DNA of 53,166 nucleotides from Candidatus Peribacteraceae bacterium (GCA_028707875.1 JAQWAC010000004.1:1-53166); one strand, 5' to 3'. Positions 28,370 through 36,323 are shown, counted from the first letter of the stretch. Translations and numbers: made by a program. The notes: a model not told the origin generated them from the sequence alone.

Positions 28370-29824
28370 ATGTCTTCTCCCGATACGTTGATCCTCGGCG
28401 CCGGGCCGGCCGGAATGGCCGCCTCGTTCGAACTTGCACGCGCCGGAAAGCGCGTGGCTGTCGTCGAACGCGCATCACAGGTGGGAGGACTCGCAAAGAC
28501 ACTCCGCTTTGAGCGGCCGGAGGGGACGTACCTCACCGATATCGGACCTCACCGCTTCTTCAGCAAGAACGCCTACCTGTACCAGCTCATCGGGAACATT
28601 CTTCAGGAACAGTGGAAATCGGTACCGCGCCACACGCGCTTCTTCGTCGGCGGAAAGTACTACGCCTACCCCATCAAGCTCGGAAACGTCCTCTCGCAAA
28701 TGCCGAAAACCAAAATTCTCGGAATGCTGTGGGATTATTCGTTCGAGCGTGTGCGTTCCGTCATCCGGCCCCGCCCCATCCGCACCTTCGAGGATTATGC
28801 GCTCTCCTGCTTCGGCCGCACGCTCGCCGAGTTCAACATCCTGAATTACACGGAGAAGATCTGGGGGATCCCCTGCAACCAGATCAACGTGGACTGGGCT
28901 TCGCAGCGGATCGCCGGCCTGAGCCCCCTTGCAACCGTTGCCGCCATCTTCTTCAAGAAGAGAAGCGCCAAGAGTCTCGTGGATTCGTTCTATTACCCCG
29001 CGAAGGGAAGCGGCCTGATCTATGAAACCATGCGTGCGCACGTGGAACAGCGCGGCGGGACGGTCGCGACCGACACGCATCCCGTGAAGTACATATGCGA
29101 AGGCAACCGCGTCGTGAGCGTGGATATCGAGGGACCGCAGGGAATTACCACCGTCTCGCCCTCGTCCGTCGTGAGTTCCGTTCCTCTGATGGAGAGCGTG
29201 AGACTCTTCGGCAATCATGCGCCCGCAGAAGTGCGGGAGGCGGCCAAAAACCTCCGCTTCCGCGCACAGGTCTACCTCTTCCTCACGGTTGCCAGAGAAC
29301 ACATGGCACCGGATAACTGGATCTACTTCCCCAACAAGGACATTCCTTTCGGCCGCATCTCCGAGATGAAGAATTTTTCGACATCCATGTGTCCGCCGGG
29401 AAAAACCTCCCTCTTCATCGAGTTCTTCTGCTTTGAAGGTGATGAAATCTGGACCGCCACCGCGGAACGTTTGCTCGCTCTCGCGGCGGAGTGGCTGGAA
29501 CGGCTCAAGCTTCTGAAGCGCGAAGAGATTCTCTCCTACCATCATCTGCGCGAGCCGAACGCGTATCCCCTGTATGACCTCACCTACCGGCAGCATACGG
29601 CGACCATTCTCTCGTGGATGGACCGGCTCGAGAACTTCTATACGATCGGGCGTCCCGGCCGCTTCCGCTACACGAATCAGGATCACTCACTGGAAATGGG
29701 CATTCTCACTGCCCGCAGCATCATTGAGGGAAAGAGGCACAACGTGGATACCATCGGCGATTCCCGCGAGTACTTCGAACGTGGTTTCCTGCCGGATGAG
29801 CAGATGAAAACTTCGTCACGGTGA
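28370..29824 (+). CDS. NAD(P)/FAD-dependent oxidoreductase, UDP-galactopyranose mutase-like
   Basis: TLILGAGPAGMAASFELARAG is the dinucleotide fold, VVERASQVGGLAKTL the acidic end and flavin motif, and DIGPHRFFSKN the next conserved block of UGM/protoporphyrinogen-oxidase-like flavoproteins. EKIWGIPCNQINVDWASQR and GRFRYTNQDHSLEMGI near the C-terminus are typical of this subgroup. 484 aa. It follows the GT39-like gene by 67 nt on the same strand. Role in sugar or lipid-carrier modification is likely from context but not shown. Paralogue of the 3402-4685 gene. Confidence 0.75.
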   Translation: MSSPDTLILGAGPAGMAASFELARAGKRVAVVERASQVGGLAKTLRFERPEGTYLTDIGPHRFFSKNAYLYQLIGNILQEQWKSVPRHTRFFVGGKYYAYPIKLGNVLSQMPKTKILGMLWDYSFERVRSVIRPRPIRTFEDYALSCFGRTLAEFNILNYTEKIWGIPCNQINVDWASQRIAGLSPLATVAAIFFKKRSAKSLVDSFYYPAKGSGLIYETMRAHVEQRGGTVATDTHPVKYICEGNRVVSVDIEGPQGITTVSPSSVVSSVPLMESVRLFGNHAPAEVREAAKNLRFRAQVYLFLTVAREHMAPDNWIYFPNKDIPFGRISEMKNFSTSMCPPGKTSLFIEFFCFEGDEIWTATAERLLALAAEWLERLKLLKREEILSYHHLREPNAYPLYDLTYRQHTATILSWMDRLENFYTIGRPGRFRYTNQDHSLEMGILTARSIIEGKRHNVDTIGDSREYFERGFLPDEQMKTSSR

Positions 29825-29855
29825 GCCTGTCGAACCGTGATGAATGCCATCGTCG

Positions 29856-30311
29856 TCATTTCTGATACCCCGCCTGCTCCGCCGCCTCCGCCGTACGGAA
29901 GTAGATGCGATTGATCGGCGCGATTTGCGCGGCACTCGCGGAACCCACGGCGTAATACTTCTTCCCGTTCTTTGATGCGACAAACTTCATCCCCTCCGGC
30001 ACGGTAACAGTGATCATATTCGTGAGGAGAGGGGCGGCCGGAACGCGGAACGCGCCGGAATGGTCGGTGACCACGGCATGTCCGCCCAGAACGAACCGTC
30101 CATCCCCCACAACTGAACCTTCCAGATAGCCGTTGCGGATGCCGTCAACGCGGATGGTGGGCACGAGAGGGCGTATGTCCTCCGTAAGAGCAATGGGCGT
30201 CTGCGGAAGGGCGAGCCGGCAGGTGACGATGCGACCGATAAGGTATCCGAGCAGGCAGGCGAGCAGGAGTGCACCGACGGCCGGAACGTAGTCGAGATAC
30301 TTGGAAAACAT
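29856..30311 (-). CDS. Membrane-anchored small protein with degenerate Ada-like C-terminal domain
   Basis: About 151 aa. One membrane span (AVGALLLACLLGYLIGRIV, about 10-28), an external beta-rich middle, and a C-terminal block KNGKKYYAVGSASAAQI...NRIYF...AEQAGYQK. CPR membrane proteins often end in this block with Cys residues (Ada-type Zn site); here those positions are Ala/Ser, so metal binding is probably lost. ATG 30311 is preferred to the TTG at 30329. Function unknown. Confidence 0.55.
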   Translation of the reverse strand: MFSKYLDYVPAVGALLLACLLGYLIGRIVTCRLALPQTPIALTEDIRPLVPTIRVDGIRNGYLEGSVVGDGRFVLGGHAVVTDHSGAFRVPAAPLLTNMITVTVPEGMKFVASKNGKKYYAVGSASAAQIAPINRIYFRTAEAAEQAGYQK

Positions 30312-30374
30312 GGATGACCAGTATGTCAAGAATAGTAAACATACGCAATGGTTTACAGCTTCCTAAAATATTCC

Positions 30375-30471
30375 GCGGCGAAGCGCGGGTCTCGCGGGTT
30401 CCCGCGCTGGAGCCGCACCTTTCAGGGAAAAGATGGCTCGTGGAAGAAAAACCGCAGGTTTGTCTTTCACG
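30375..30471. ncRNA. Structured repeat element, copy A (short form)
   Basis: 97 nt. Outer stem GCGGC/GCCGC encloses an asymmetric GAA/TGGA internal loop and inner stem GCGCGGG/CCCGCGC. A conserved junction (ACC-loop-GGGA, then GGCTCGTGG) follows, and a final long hairpin CGTGGAAGA/TCTTTCACG capped by AAACC-GCA-GGTTT. The middle hairpin found in copies B and C is absent. Different stem bases with kept pairing between copies suggest selection on structure. Transcribed strand unknown. Confidence 0.55.
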
Positions 30472-30477
30472 ATTAAA

Positions 30478-30506
30478 AAGACCCCATCCTTCGCGGATAG
30501 GGTCTT
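30478..30506 (-). terminator. Rho-independent terminator of the 30550-31671 gene
   Basis: AAGACCC(T)ATCC pairs with GGAT(G)GGGTCTT around a 5-nt loop. On the minus strand it is followed by a U run (TTTTT), 45-70 nt after the stop codon. A smaller GCGTG/CACGC hairpin (about 30508-30523) precedes it. Confidence 0.75.
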
Positions 30507-30549
30507 GGCGTGCTTTCTCACGCGGCAGGTTTTGAATCAATAAGCGAAC

Positions 30550-31671
30550 TCAAGCTCCGAGCTTGAGCTCCCACGTAGATGTGTCGTCGATGCGTTCCCA
30601 GCGCGCATCGGCTTTCTCGGGCTTCACACCCAGAAGTTCCGCCAACCGAAGGAGGGCGGGCGTGAGCTTCTCGGGGAAGCCAGCGTCATAGAAGGTGACC
30701 CGGAGGGCATCCTTCCCAATTTGGAGGGCCACCACGCGACCCGTCAAGTCGGTGAGAACCGTCGGTTCCACCGAGCAAGCCGAGTAGCTGAGGTGCCGAC
30801 CCATGACGCGCGGGTTGAAAACCGCGCCCCACTGGTGAACTTCCGCTCCGGGCTTCTCATGGGGCGGTGGCATGAGAATCCCGTTTCCGAACTCCCCGTT
30901 CGGAACGTAATAATCATGGCCGCCTGCCACGAGGACCTGGATGAGTGCCCCGGAGAATTCCGAATGGCGCTCATTGGGGTTGAATCCTTTGCAGTTGGCA
31001 GCGTAACCATGCTGCCCACTGCCCAGGACTTCGACGAGACGGAGCGCGAGGATGGCCCCCTCCACCATGGGCACCTTCACGGCGACCTCTTTGACTTTCC
31101 CGACGAGGCTGTCGTTGAGACGGTGCCCCATCGTGTCGAGCCATCGCAGCTCGCGATGGTCGATCCGAAGGTACTCCTCGTAGGAAACCTCGGAACGGTC
31201 CCGCTGCTTGCAGTAGATCTCACGGTGCTTCGCGAAGAATGCAGCGACCCGCCGCTGGTATTCCTCGCGGGAAGGAAGGGGCTCATCCTTGAAGGTGATT
31301 CCTCGGTCACGCAAACCGGGGACGATCTCGAGAAGCTCCGGGTGGAACTTCCCTCTGCCCTCGCTGCGGCTATCGCGCAAGTCCGGACGAACCTGCTCGG
31401 TAGCGGATCTCAGCATGTCCCGGGCCAGTGTGCTGAGCGAGCCAAGCGGTCGCTTGCCCGCCACGAACTCCCGCACCTCCGAGAGGAGCTCCTGCTTCCG
31501 AACTTCCATCTCGGCCTGGGCCTTGGCAATCTGGGCATCACGCTGCCACTTCTCCTTGAAGTGGCTCTCATACGCGCCCCACCAGACGCATCCGGCAAGG
31601 GCGACGAGCAAGACACCGAAGATGGCCAGAATGGACCACTCTTCCCTGAAGAACGAAACCACACGCTTCAT
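30550..31671 (-). CDS. Single-span membrane protein with coiled coil and unknown C-terminal domain
   Basis: 373 aa. An N-terminal anchor (SILAIFGVLLVALAGCVWWG, about 12-31) is followed by a charged Gln/Glu/Lys coiled coil (30-75), a helical middle and a globular C-terminal domain with GHDYYVPNGEFGNGILMPPP. No family is recognised. Unlike its neighbours it has a consensus promoter (TTGACA-17-TATTTT), a clear SD (AGGAG, 7 nt before ATG 31671) and a terminator with a U run, so it may be acquired. The track start at 31740 includes the 5' leader. Confidence 0.6.
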   Translation of the reverse strand: MKRVVSFFREEWSILAIFGVLLVALAGCVWWGAYESHFKEKWQRDAQIAKAQAEMEVRKQELLSEVREFVAGKRPLGSLSTLARDMLRSATEQVRPDLRDSRSEGRGKFHPELLEIVPGLRDRGITFKDEPLPSREEYQRRVAAFFAKHREIYCKQRDRSEVSYEEYLRIDHRELRWLDTMGHRLNDSLVGKVKEVAVKVPMVEGAILALRLVEVLGSGQHGYAANCKGFNPNERHSEFSGALIQVLVAGGHDYYVPNGEFGNGILMPPPHEKPGAEVHQWGAVFNPRVMGRHLSYSACSVEPTVLTDLTGRVVALQIGKDALRVTFYDAGFPEKLTPALLRLAELLGVKPEKADARWERIDDTSTWELKLGA

Positions 31672-31718
31672 GACACGACTCCTTGTAAAACTACCTGCCG
31701 ACGATGTGAAGAAACACT

Positions 31719-31749
31719 CTTGGGAGCCAAAGAAAGGCACTTTCCCAAG
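31719..31749 (-). promoter_or_regulatory. 5'-leader hairpin
   Basis: CTTGGGA and TCCCAAG form a perfect 7-bp stem with an inner AGTGCC/GGCT partial stem, located right after the predicted start of transcription. It may stabilise the mRNA or act as a regulatory leader. Confidence 0.4.
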
Positions 31750-31756
31750 TTAATGA

Positions 31757-31785
31757 AAAATACAATATTATTCATGTTTTGTCAA
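31757..31785 (-). promoter_or_regulatory. Consensus sigma-70 promoter
   Basis: Minus strand TTGACA (31785-31780), 17-nt spacer, TATTTT (31762-31757). It is the best housekeeping promoter in the window and drives the 30550-31671 gene with an ~80-nt leader. Confidence 0.72.
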
Positions 31786-31863
31786 TGACCACTGACTTCA
31801 GGAAATGCATTCCATTGCCATTTCTCTTAATTCCACGTCCTCCACCCCCATAGATGAAATGGT

Positions 31864-32640
31864 ATGCTCCCCTCCGTGCTCTCTCCGTTGATCTCCATCA
31901 TCGTGCCGGTCTTCAATGAGGCGGAGAGTCTCCCGCTCCTCTGCAAAGAAATCGTCGGGGTGATGGGAACACGCTCTTTCGAAGTGATTGTGGTCGATGA
32001 CGGGAGCACAGATGCAACCGCACGCGTCATTACGGAACTCTGCACATCGGATACGCGCATCCTCGGCTTCAGGATGAACAAGAACACGGGGAAAGGCGGA
32101 GCACTCTCCGTCGGCATGCAGCACGCACGTGGCGACCCCCTCATCACCATTGACGGCGACCTGCAGAATGACCCGAAAGATATTCCCCTGCTCCTCGCCG
32201 CACTCGCCGGAGGCGCGGACGTGGCACTCGGCTGGCGACAGGAGCGGGCGGACACGTCCGGCAAGCGCTGGGCATCCGCTCTTTTCAATACTCTCTGCTC
32301 CTTCACCTTCGGAAAGAAACTCCATGATGCAAATACGGGCTTCAAGGCACTGAGACGCCGGGCCGCAGGGAGCCTGCCGATTTCCGGGAGCCTGTTCCGC
32401 TTCCTTCCGCATCTCCTCGCCAAAAAAGGATGGTCCGTCGTCGAGGTTCCCGTGCACCATCACCCGAGAAAATTCGGTCAAACGAAATTCTCCCTCTCTC
32501 ATCGTCTCCGTGGCCTGCCGGATCTTCTTCTGGCCCTCACCGTCGCGCGGAGCGGCATCGAGACCGTCCTGCCGCCCTATCAACGACTCTCGCCGAAGGT
32601 ATCTCCCCTGCCGGAGCGTTCTGGTATGATTCGGGCATGA
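31864..32640 (+). CDS. GT2 glycosyltransferase, dolichol-phosphate mannose synthase-like
   Basis: ISIIVPVFNEAESLPLL, VVDDGSTDATARV and ITIDGDLQNDPKDIP are the three N-terminal motifs of DPM1/ArnC/GtrB-like enzymes; ANTGFKALRRRA and VHHHPRKFGQTKFS complete the acceptor region. 258 aa without a membrane domain. It probably makes a polyprenyl-phosphate sugar for the GT-C transferases on either side. The stop overlaps the purC ATG (ATGA), so purC is co-transcribed although unrelated in pathway. Confidence 0.87.
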   Translation: MLPSVLSPLISIIVPVFNEAESLPLLCKEIVGVMGTRSFEVIVVDDGSTDATARVITELCTSDTRILGFRMNKNTGKGGALSVGMQHARGDPLITIDGDLQNDPKDIPLLLAALAGGADVALGWRQERADTSGKRWASALFNTLCSFTFGKKLHDANTGFKALRRRAAGSLPISGSLFRFLPHLLAKKGWSVVEVPVHHHPRKFGQTKFSLSHRLRGLPDLLLALTVARSGIETVLPPYQRLSPKVSPLPERSGMIRA

Positions 32641-33605
32641 TTTCCACCGACATCATCCGCCCCTTCCTCTTGACCGCACTCGAGGCGACAGATTTCAAGG
32701 GGCTCGGGGAAAAGTACAGCGGCAAGGTCCGCGATGTGTACACGCAGAAAGCGGCCAAGCGCGCGATCCTCATCGCCACAGACCGCCAGTCCGCCTTCGA
32801 TATTAAGTGGTGCACGATCCCGCTCAAGGGACAGGCTCTGAACCAGATCAGTGCGTGGTGGTTCGAGAAGATCAAAGGTGTCATGCCGACGCACGTGATC
32901 GACGTGCCGGATCCCAACGCCATGGTGGTGAAAGATCTCACGATGCTCCGCGTGGAGATCGTCGTCCGCGGCTACCTCACGGGATCCACGGGGACATCGG
33001 CGTGGGTGAATTACAACAAGGGCGTGCGGAACTTCTGTGGCAACGTGCTGCCGGAAGGCATGGTAAAGAATCAGAAATTCGCCGCCCCCATCATCACTCC
33101 GACCACCAAAGGCGAGGACGACGAGCTCATCGACCCCAAAGGCATTGTCGAACACGGTTTTGCGACCAAGGCGCAGTGGGAGGAAATTTCCTCCAAGGCC
33201 ATCGAGCTCTTCGTCACGGGACAGAAAATCGCCGCGGAACGCGGGCTCATCCTCGTGGATACCAAGTATGAGATGGGCTACGACTCCGAGGGGAAACTCA
33301 CGATCGCCGATGAGGTGCACACGCCCGATTCCTCGCGCTACTGGGTGGCCGCCACCTACGAGGAACGCTTCGCAAGGAAGGACGAACCGGAGAGTCTGGA
33401 CAAGGAGTTTTTCCGCTTGTGGCTGCGATCACAGGGATTCGAGTATGGCGGAAAGCACCCGGAAATCACGGATGACGTGCGATTGATGCTCGCGAGCAAG
33501 TACATCGACCTCTACGAGCGCATCACGGGAGAAATGTTCGTGCTCCCGAAGGATGCGAAGGTGGCGGAGAGGATTGAGAGGAATCTGCAGAAGTACCGGA
33601 TATAA
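32637..33605 (+). CDS. purC: SAICAR synthase (phosphoribosylaminoimidazole-succinocarboxamide synthase)
   Basis: ATP-dependent ligation of aspartate to CAIR in purine synthesis. GKVRDVY with ILIATDRQSAFD near residues 30-55 and LVDTKYEMGYDSEG plus IADEVHTPDSSRYW are PurC signatures. The longer form (322 aa) with the STDIIRPFLLTALEATDF N-terminus resembles the yeast ADE1-type subgroup. The track start (32430) adds 69 residues antisense to nothing and in the wrong frame of the GT2 gene; ATG 32637 forms a 4-nt overlap with the GT2 stop. Confidence 0.96.
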   Translation: MISTDIIRPFLLTALEATDFKGLGEKYSGKVRDVYTQKAAKRAILIATDRQSAFDIKWCTIPLKGQALNQISAWWFEKIKGVMPTHVIDVPDPNAMVVKDLTMLRVEIVVRGYLTGSTGTSAWVNYNKGVRNFCGNVLPEGMVKNQKFAAPIITPTTKGEDDELIDPKGIVEHGFATKAQWEEISSKAIELFVTGQKIAAERGLILVDTKYEMGYDSEGKLTIADEVHTPDSSRYWVAATYEERFARKDEPESLDKEFFRLWLRSQGFEYGGKHPEITDDVRLMLASKYIDLYERITGEMFVLPKDAKVAERIERNLQKYRI

Positions 33606-33626
33606 ACCGCTGAACTTCTCATAAAT

Positions 33627-33764
33627 GCGCGAAGGCAGGCGAGTTTATCCCGAGCGTAGTCGAGGGGCCTGCCTGGAGCGCAACCTTGAAGGGAAAGAGA
33701 GCTCATGGCACGTCGTTCGCGAACGACAGTGTCATGAGAGGAAACCGACAAGGTTTCCTTTCAT
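33627..33764. ncRNA. Structured repeat element, copy B
   Basis: 138 nt. Outer stem GCGC/GCGC, GAA/TGGA internal loop, inner stem GGCAGGC/GCCTGCC with an arm containing CCCGAGCGTAGTCGAGGGG. The junction is AACC-TTGAA-GGGA. A middle hairpin CTCATGGCAC/GTGTCATGAG is capped by GTCGTT-CGCG-AACGAC, and a last 13-bp stem ATGAGAGGAAACC/GGTTTCCTTTCAT follows. The middle and last stems share ATGAG and are mutually exclusive. It fills the gap between convergent purC and the ALG10-like gene. Confidence 0.58.
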
Positions 33765-33765
33765 A

Positions 33766-35022
33766 CTAAAAAAACACCCACAAACAAATCACCAGGTTCC
33801 ACCCGAATTGCAGCACCTCCTGCCGCCACGTCTGCTTCTCGCGAAAGAGAAGAAAGAGTGCGAGCGGAACAATCGCGTAGCGTGTCTCAATGAACCAGCT
33901 CGCGCTGAGATAGACGAACGCGAGCGGATAGAAGAAGTACATGACTGGCCGCGGGAATCGCACGGAGCTCGCCGTGAGGAGCGCAAGAGCGACGGGAACG
34001 AAGAAGACGGCCTTCCGGACCGCACCCGATTCCGCAAAGGAAAGGATCTGATTCTTCACGGATTGCAGGTTCAGATTGAGCGGATGATCCGCACGGAAAG
34101 TGCCCCAGAGGACAAGGAGCAGGAGAACGAGAAGAAGCTGCACCCGTTGCTCCCTGAGGATGTGACGCCACTGGCCCCAAGCCTGTTCAATGACGAGCGG
34201 AAAGAAGAGTGCGGAAAACAGGAGAAGAGTGAAGGAGACATTCCCCGTGAACATGCCGGGGAAGGGATGCAGATCCGACCGGTTGAGAACCGGACTCCCG
34301 TTCAGGACGATGAACACGAGAAAACCGGTGATGGGAATCACGAACGGAAGCAGTGATTTCGTGGCTTCTATGAGAGATTTTCTCCGCTTCAGGCGATCGC
34401 ATATCGTTTTCCGGAAATGTGACCTCAACTCGGAGCCGGTGAGCGCCCAGGACGGTTCGCGACTCAGAACGATGAGGGCGAGGAGCGGGACCCACACAAT
34501 GTTGTTCTGACGCACGAGAACGCCCGCGCAGGAGGAGAGAGCGGAGGAAAGCGACATGCGCCTGAACGCGAAGAAGAACGCAAGGAGCACGAAGAGAAGC
34601 GATGCGGTGTCGGTGTAGAGGAGCGGGAAGAACGGGAGGAGGATCGGTAATGTGGCGTACTGCAGCGTGCGGAGAAACGCGGTTTCATGATCGAGGGTGC
34701 GCGCCACGAGGTACGCGGCCCCGCAGGAAAGGAGGCTGATCACAAGCGTGACCAAACGGGCGGCGGCGGCGGAGCCGGTACCCGAAAGGATCAGCAGACC
34801 GCTCACAAGGTAGTGATAGCCCGGAAGCATCGCCCCGAACTTCGCCCGGGAGAACGTTCCGTTGAGAATTTCCGTGATCCGTTCAAAATGAGAAATTTCA
34901 TCGAACACAAGCGGGGAAGTCCGGACCATGGCAAACATCTGAAAGATGATTGCCAGTGTCAGTAAAGAAAGAAGTATTCCGACACTATTTCGGAAATTTC
35001 CATGGCGATTGATGGCAGGCAC
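33766..35022 (-). CDS. ALG10-like (GT59) membrane glucosyltransferase
   Basis: 418 aa with about ten membrane spans. FDEISHFERITEILNGTF and MLPGYHYLVSGL correspond to the first external loop of DIE2/ALG10 proteins, and AGVLVRQNNIVWVPLLAL matches their conserved RQTN-I-W motif. In eukaryotes ALG10 adds the last glucose to the N-glycan precursor; here it more likely adds a hexose to a lipid-linked surface glycan. The GTG start (35022) is preceded by TACACT 7 nt upstream. Confidence 0.7.
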   Translation of the reverse strand: MPAINRHGNFRNSVGILLSLLTLAIIFQMFAMVRTSPLVFDEISHFERITEILNGTFSRAKFGAMLPGYHYLVSGLLILSGTGSAAAARLVTLVISLLSCGAAYLVARTLDHETAFLRTLQYATLPILLPFFPLLYTDTASLLFVLLAFFFAFRRMSLSSALSSCAGVLVRQNNIVWVPLLALIVLSREPSWALTGSELRSHFRKTICDRLKRRKSLIEATKSLLPFVIPITGFLVFIVLNGSPVLNRSDLHPFPGMFTGNVSFTLLLFSALFFPLVIEQAWGQWRHILREQRVQLLLVLLLLVLWGTFRADHPLNLNLQSVKNQILSFAESGAVRKAVFFVPVALALLTASSVRFPRPVMYFFYPLAFVYLSASWFIETRYAIVPLALFLLFREKQTWRQEVLQFGWNLVICLWVFF

Positions 35023-35029
35023 GCAACAT

Positions 35030-35035
35030 AGTGTA
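35030..35035 (-). promoter_or_regulatory. -10 box for the ALG10-like gene
   Basis: TACACT on the minus strand, 7 nt before the GTG start at 35022. No SD sequence. Confidence 0.4.
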
Positions 35036-35051
35036 GCCGTAATAAATTATC

Positions 35052-35194
35052 GCGCGAAGACGGGCGAGTTTATCCCGAGCGTAGTCGAGGGGCCCGCCTG
35101 GAGCGCAACCGCTCAAGGGAGGAGTGAGCTCGTGGCACGTCGTTCTCGAACGACGGTGCCGTGAGAGAGGGGCACCGCAGGTGACCCTTTCACG
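35052..35194. ncRNA. Structured repeat element, copy C
   Basis: 143 nt. Same plan as copy B with compensating changes: inner stem CGGGC/GCCCG, junction ACC-GCTCAA-GGGA, middle hairpin CTCGTGGCAC/GTGCCGTGAG capped by GTCGTT-CTCG-AACGAC, last stem CGTGAGA/TTTCACG with GGG/CCC and ACC-GCA-GGT. It lies between the DUF192 stop and the promoter of the ALG10-like gene. In all three copies the last hairpin faces the upstream minus-strand gene. Confidence 0.58.
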
Positions 35195-35207
35195 TTTCCC
35201 TAGTGCT

Positions 35208-35672
35208 TCACCATTGGCCAAGCGCCAGTTTCCAGTCCCGCTCAACTTGATGACGTGCAATGAACCCCGCCGGTACTTCCAGAGCGAACTTCGCCGATCC
35301 CTCGGAAAAATAGGGGGGACAGACGGGAGTGGTGCACGGCTGCATCGTGGTCATGGAAACGAATTCGCCGGTATCTTTGAAAAACAGAATATCGAGGGGA
35401 ATCAACGTATTCTTCATCCAAAAACCAAGTCTCCGGTTATCGGGGAAGGTAAAGAGCATTCCCTCATCCGGCTTCAAAGATTCTCTCCCCATCAGTCCTC
35501 TTTCCTGCGACTTGTTATCAGCGGCAATCTCGACGGAAACAGGAACCTGCAATCCCCCCGATGACACAAGATGAATGGTGACTTGCGCATCGGCTTTCTG
35601 TCCTCCTGCGGGTGAACAGGCGGCAAGCGCAAGAGCCGAAAGGAGAAGGCCGACGGGAATGAATCTCCTCAT
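35208..35672 (-). CDS. DUF192 family lipoprotein
   Basis: 154 aa. MRRFIPVGLLLSALALAACSP is a lipoprotein signal with the LAAC lipobox, so the protein should be lipid-anchored outside. The rest is a DUF192 domain: SQERGLMGRESLKPDEGMLF, FWMKNTLIPLDILFF and VLEVPAGFI-type C-terminal motif (ALEVPAGFIARHQV). Function of the family is unknown. ATG 35672 follows the rpe stop by one base, so the genes are coupled; the track start at 35741 runs into rpe. Confidence 0.85.
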   Translation of the reverse strand: MRRFIPVGLLLSALALAACSPAGGQKADAQVTIHLVSSGGLQVPVSVEIAADNKSQERGLMGRESLKPDEGMLFTFPDNRRLGFWMKNTLIPLDILFFKDTGEFVSMTTMQPCTTPVCPPYFSEGSAKFALEVPAGFIARHQVERDWKLALGQW

Positions 35673-35673
35673 A

Positions 35674-36315
35674 TCATCCGCGGAGAGAGGCAATGGCATG
35701 TGTGCGATCTTTCGAACGGAAAATGTAACTCCCTGCGACAAGATTATCGGCGCCGGCTTTGATGCAGAGCGGTGCCGTCTTGTCGTCCACTCCTCCGTCC
35801 ATCTGAATCATAAGCTTCGGAAACCTTTTCCGTGCTTCAGTGACTTTGGGAAGAACGGATCCTATGAAGCTCTGTCCGCCGAATCCCGGATTCACGGACA
35901 TCACAAGGAGTACATCCACTCCCCCGAGAACATCGTCAACGGCCGAGAGCGGCGTGGGAGGATTGATGGCGATCCCCGCCAGCGCACCGCCTCTGTGAAT
36001 GGCTTCAATCAGGGCTCTCCGTGAATCGGTATCTTTGACCGCCTCCGCATGAAAGGTGACATTCATGGGTCGAAGGGTGAGGAACTCGCGCGCATAGGTT
36101 GCCGGATCCCGCACCATGAGGTGAATATCAAGCGGGAGCTTGGTTTTTATTGTTTGTGCCAATGAAAAAGGAAAGGCGGTGTTCGGCACGAACTTCCCGT
36201 CCATCACATCAAGCTGGAGCCAGTCCGCGGAATCTTCAATGCTCTCCACTTCCTCCTGCAAATGCGCCATATCCGCCGAGAGGATGGAAGGGGCGATGAT
36301 GATCGGGGACGGCAT
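35674..36315 (-). CDS. rpe: Ribulose-phosphate 3-epimerase
   Basis: TIM-barrel epimerase interconverting ribulose-5-P and xylulose-5-P. IIIAPSILSADMAHL, LQLDVMDGKFVPN, LDIHLMV, VMSVNPGFGGQSF and IQMDGGVDDKT are the family's metal- and phosphate-binding motifs in order. 213 aa, normal length. ATG 36315 is chosen because a TACGAT box lies 8 nt upstream and it gives the standard N-terminus. Together with rpiB and tpiA nearby it forms a sugar-phosphate group. Confidence 0.96.
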   Translation of the reverse strand: MPSPIIIAPSILSADMAHLQEEVESIEDSADWLQLDVMDGKFVPNTAFPFSLAQTIKTKLPLDIHLMVRDPATYAREFLTLRPMNVTFHAEAVKDTDSRRALIEAIHRGGALAGIAINPPTPLSAVDDVLGGVDVLLVMSVNPGFGGQSFIGSVLPKVTEARKRFPKLMIQMDGGVDDKTAPLCIKAGADNLVAGSYIFRSKDRTHAIASLRG

Positions 36316-36323
36316 ACGGGGGC

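Noticed and set aside
28475-29686. 403-aa minus-strand ORF
   Set aside because: Antisense to the UGM-like flavoprotein gene and without recognisable motifs.
30375-30506. T-box riboswitch considered because of ACCGCAGG
   Set aside because: The TGGNACCGCG T-box and a specifier loop are missing, and the element is not placed before an aminoacyl-tRNA synthetase or amino-acid gene.
30721-31788. 355-aa plus-strand ORF
   Set aside because: Antisense to the membrane protein gene that has its own promoter, SD and terminator on the minus strand.
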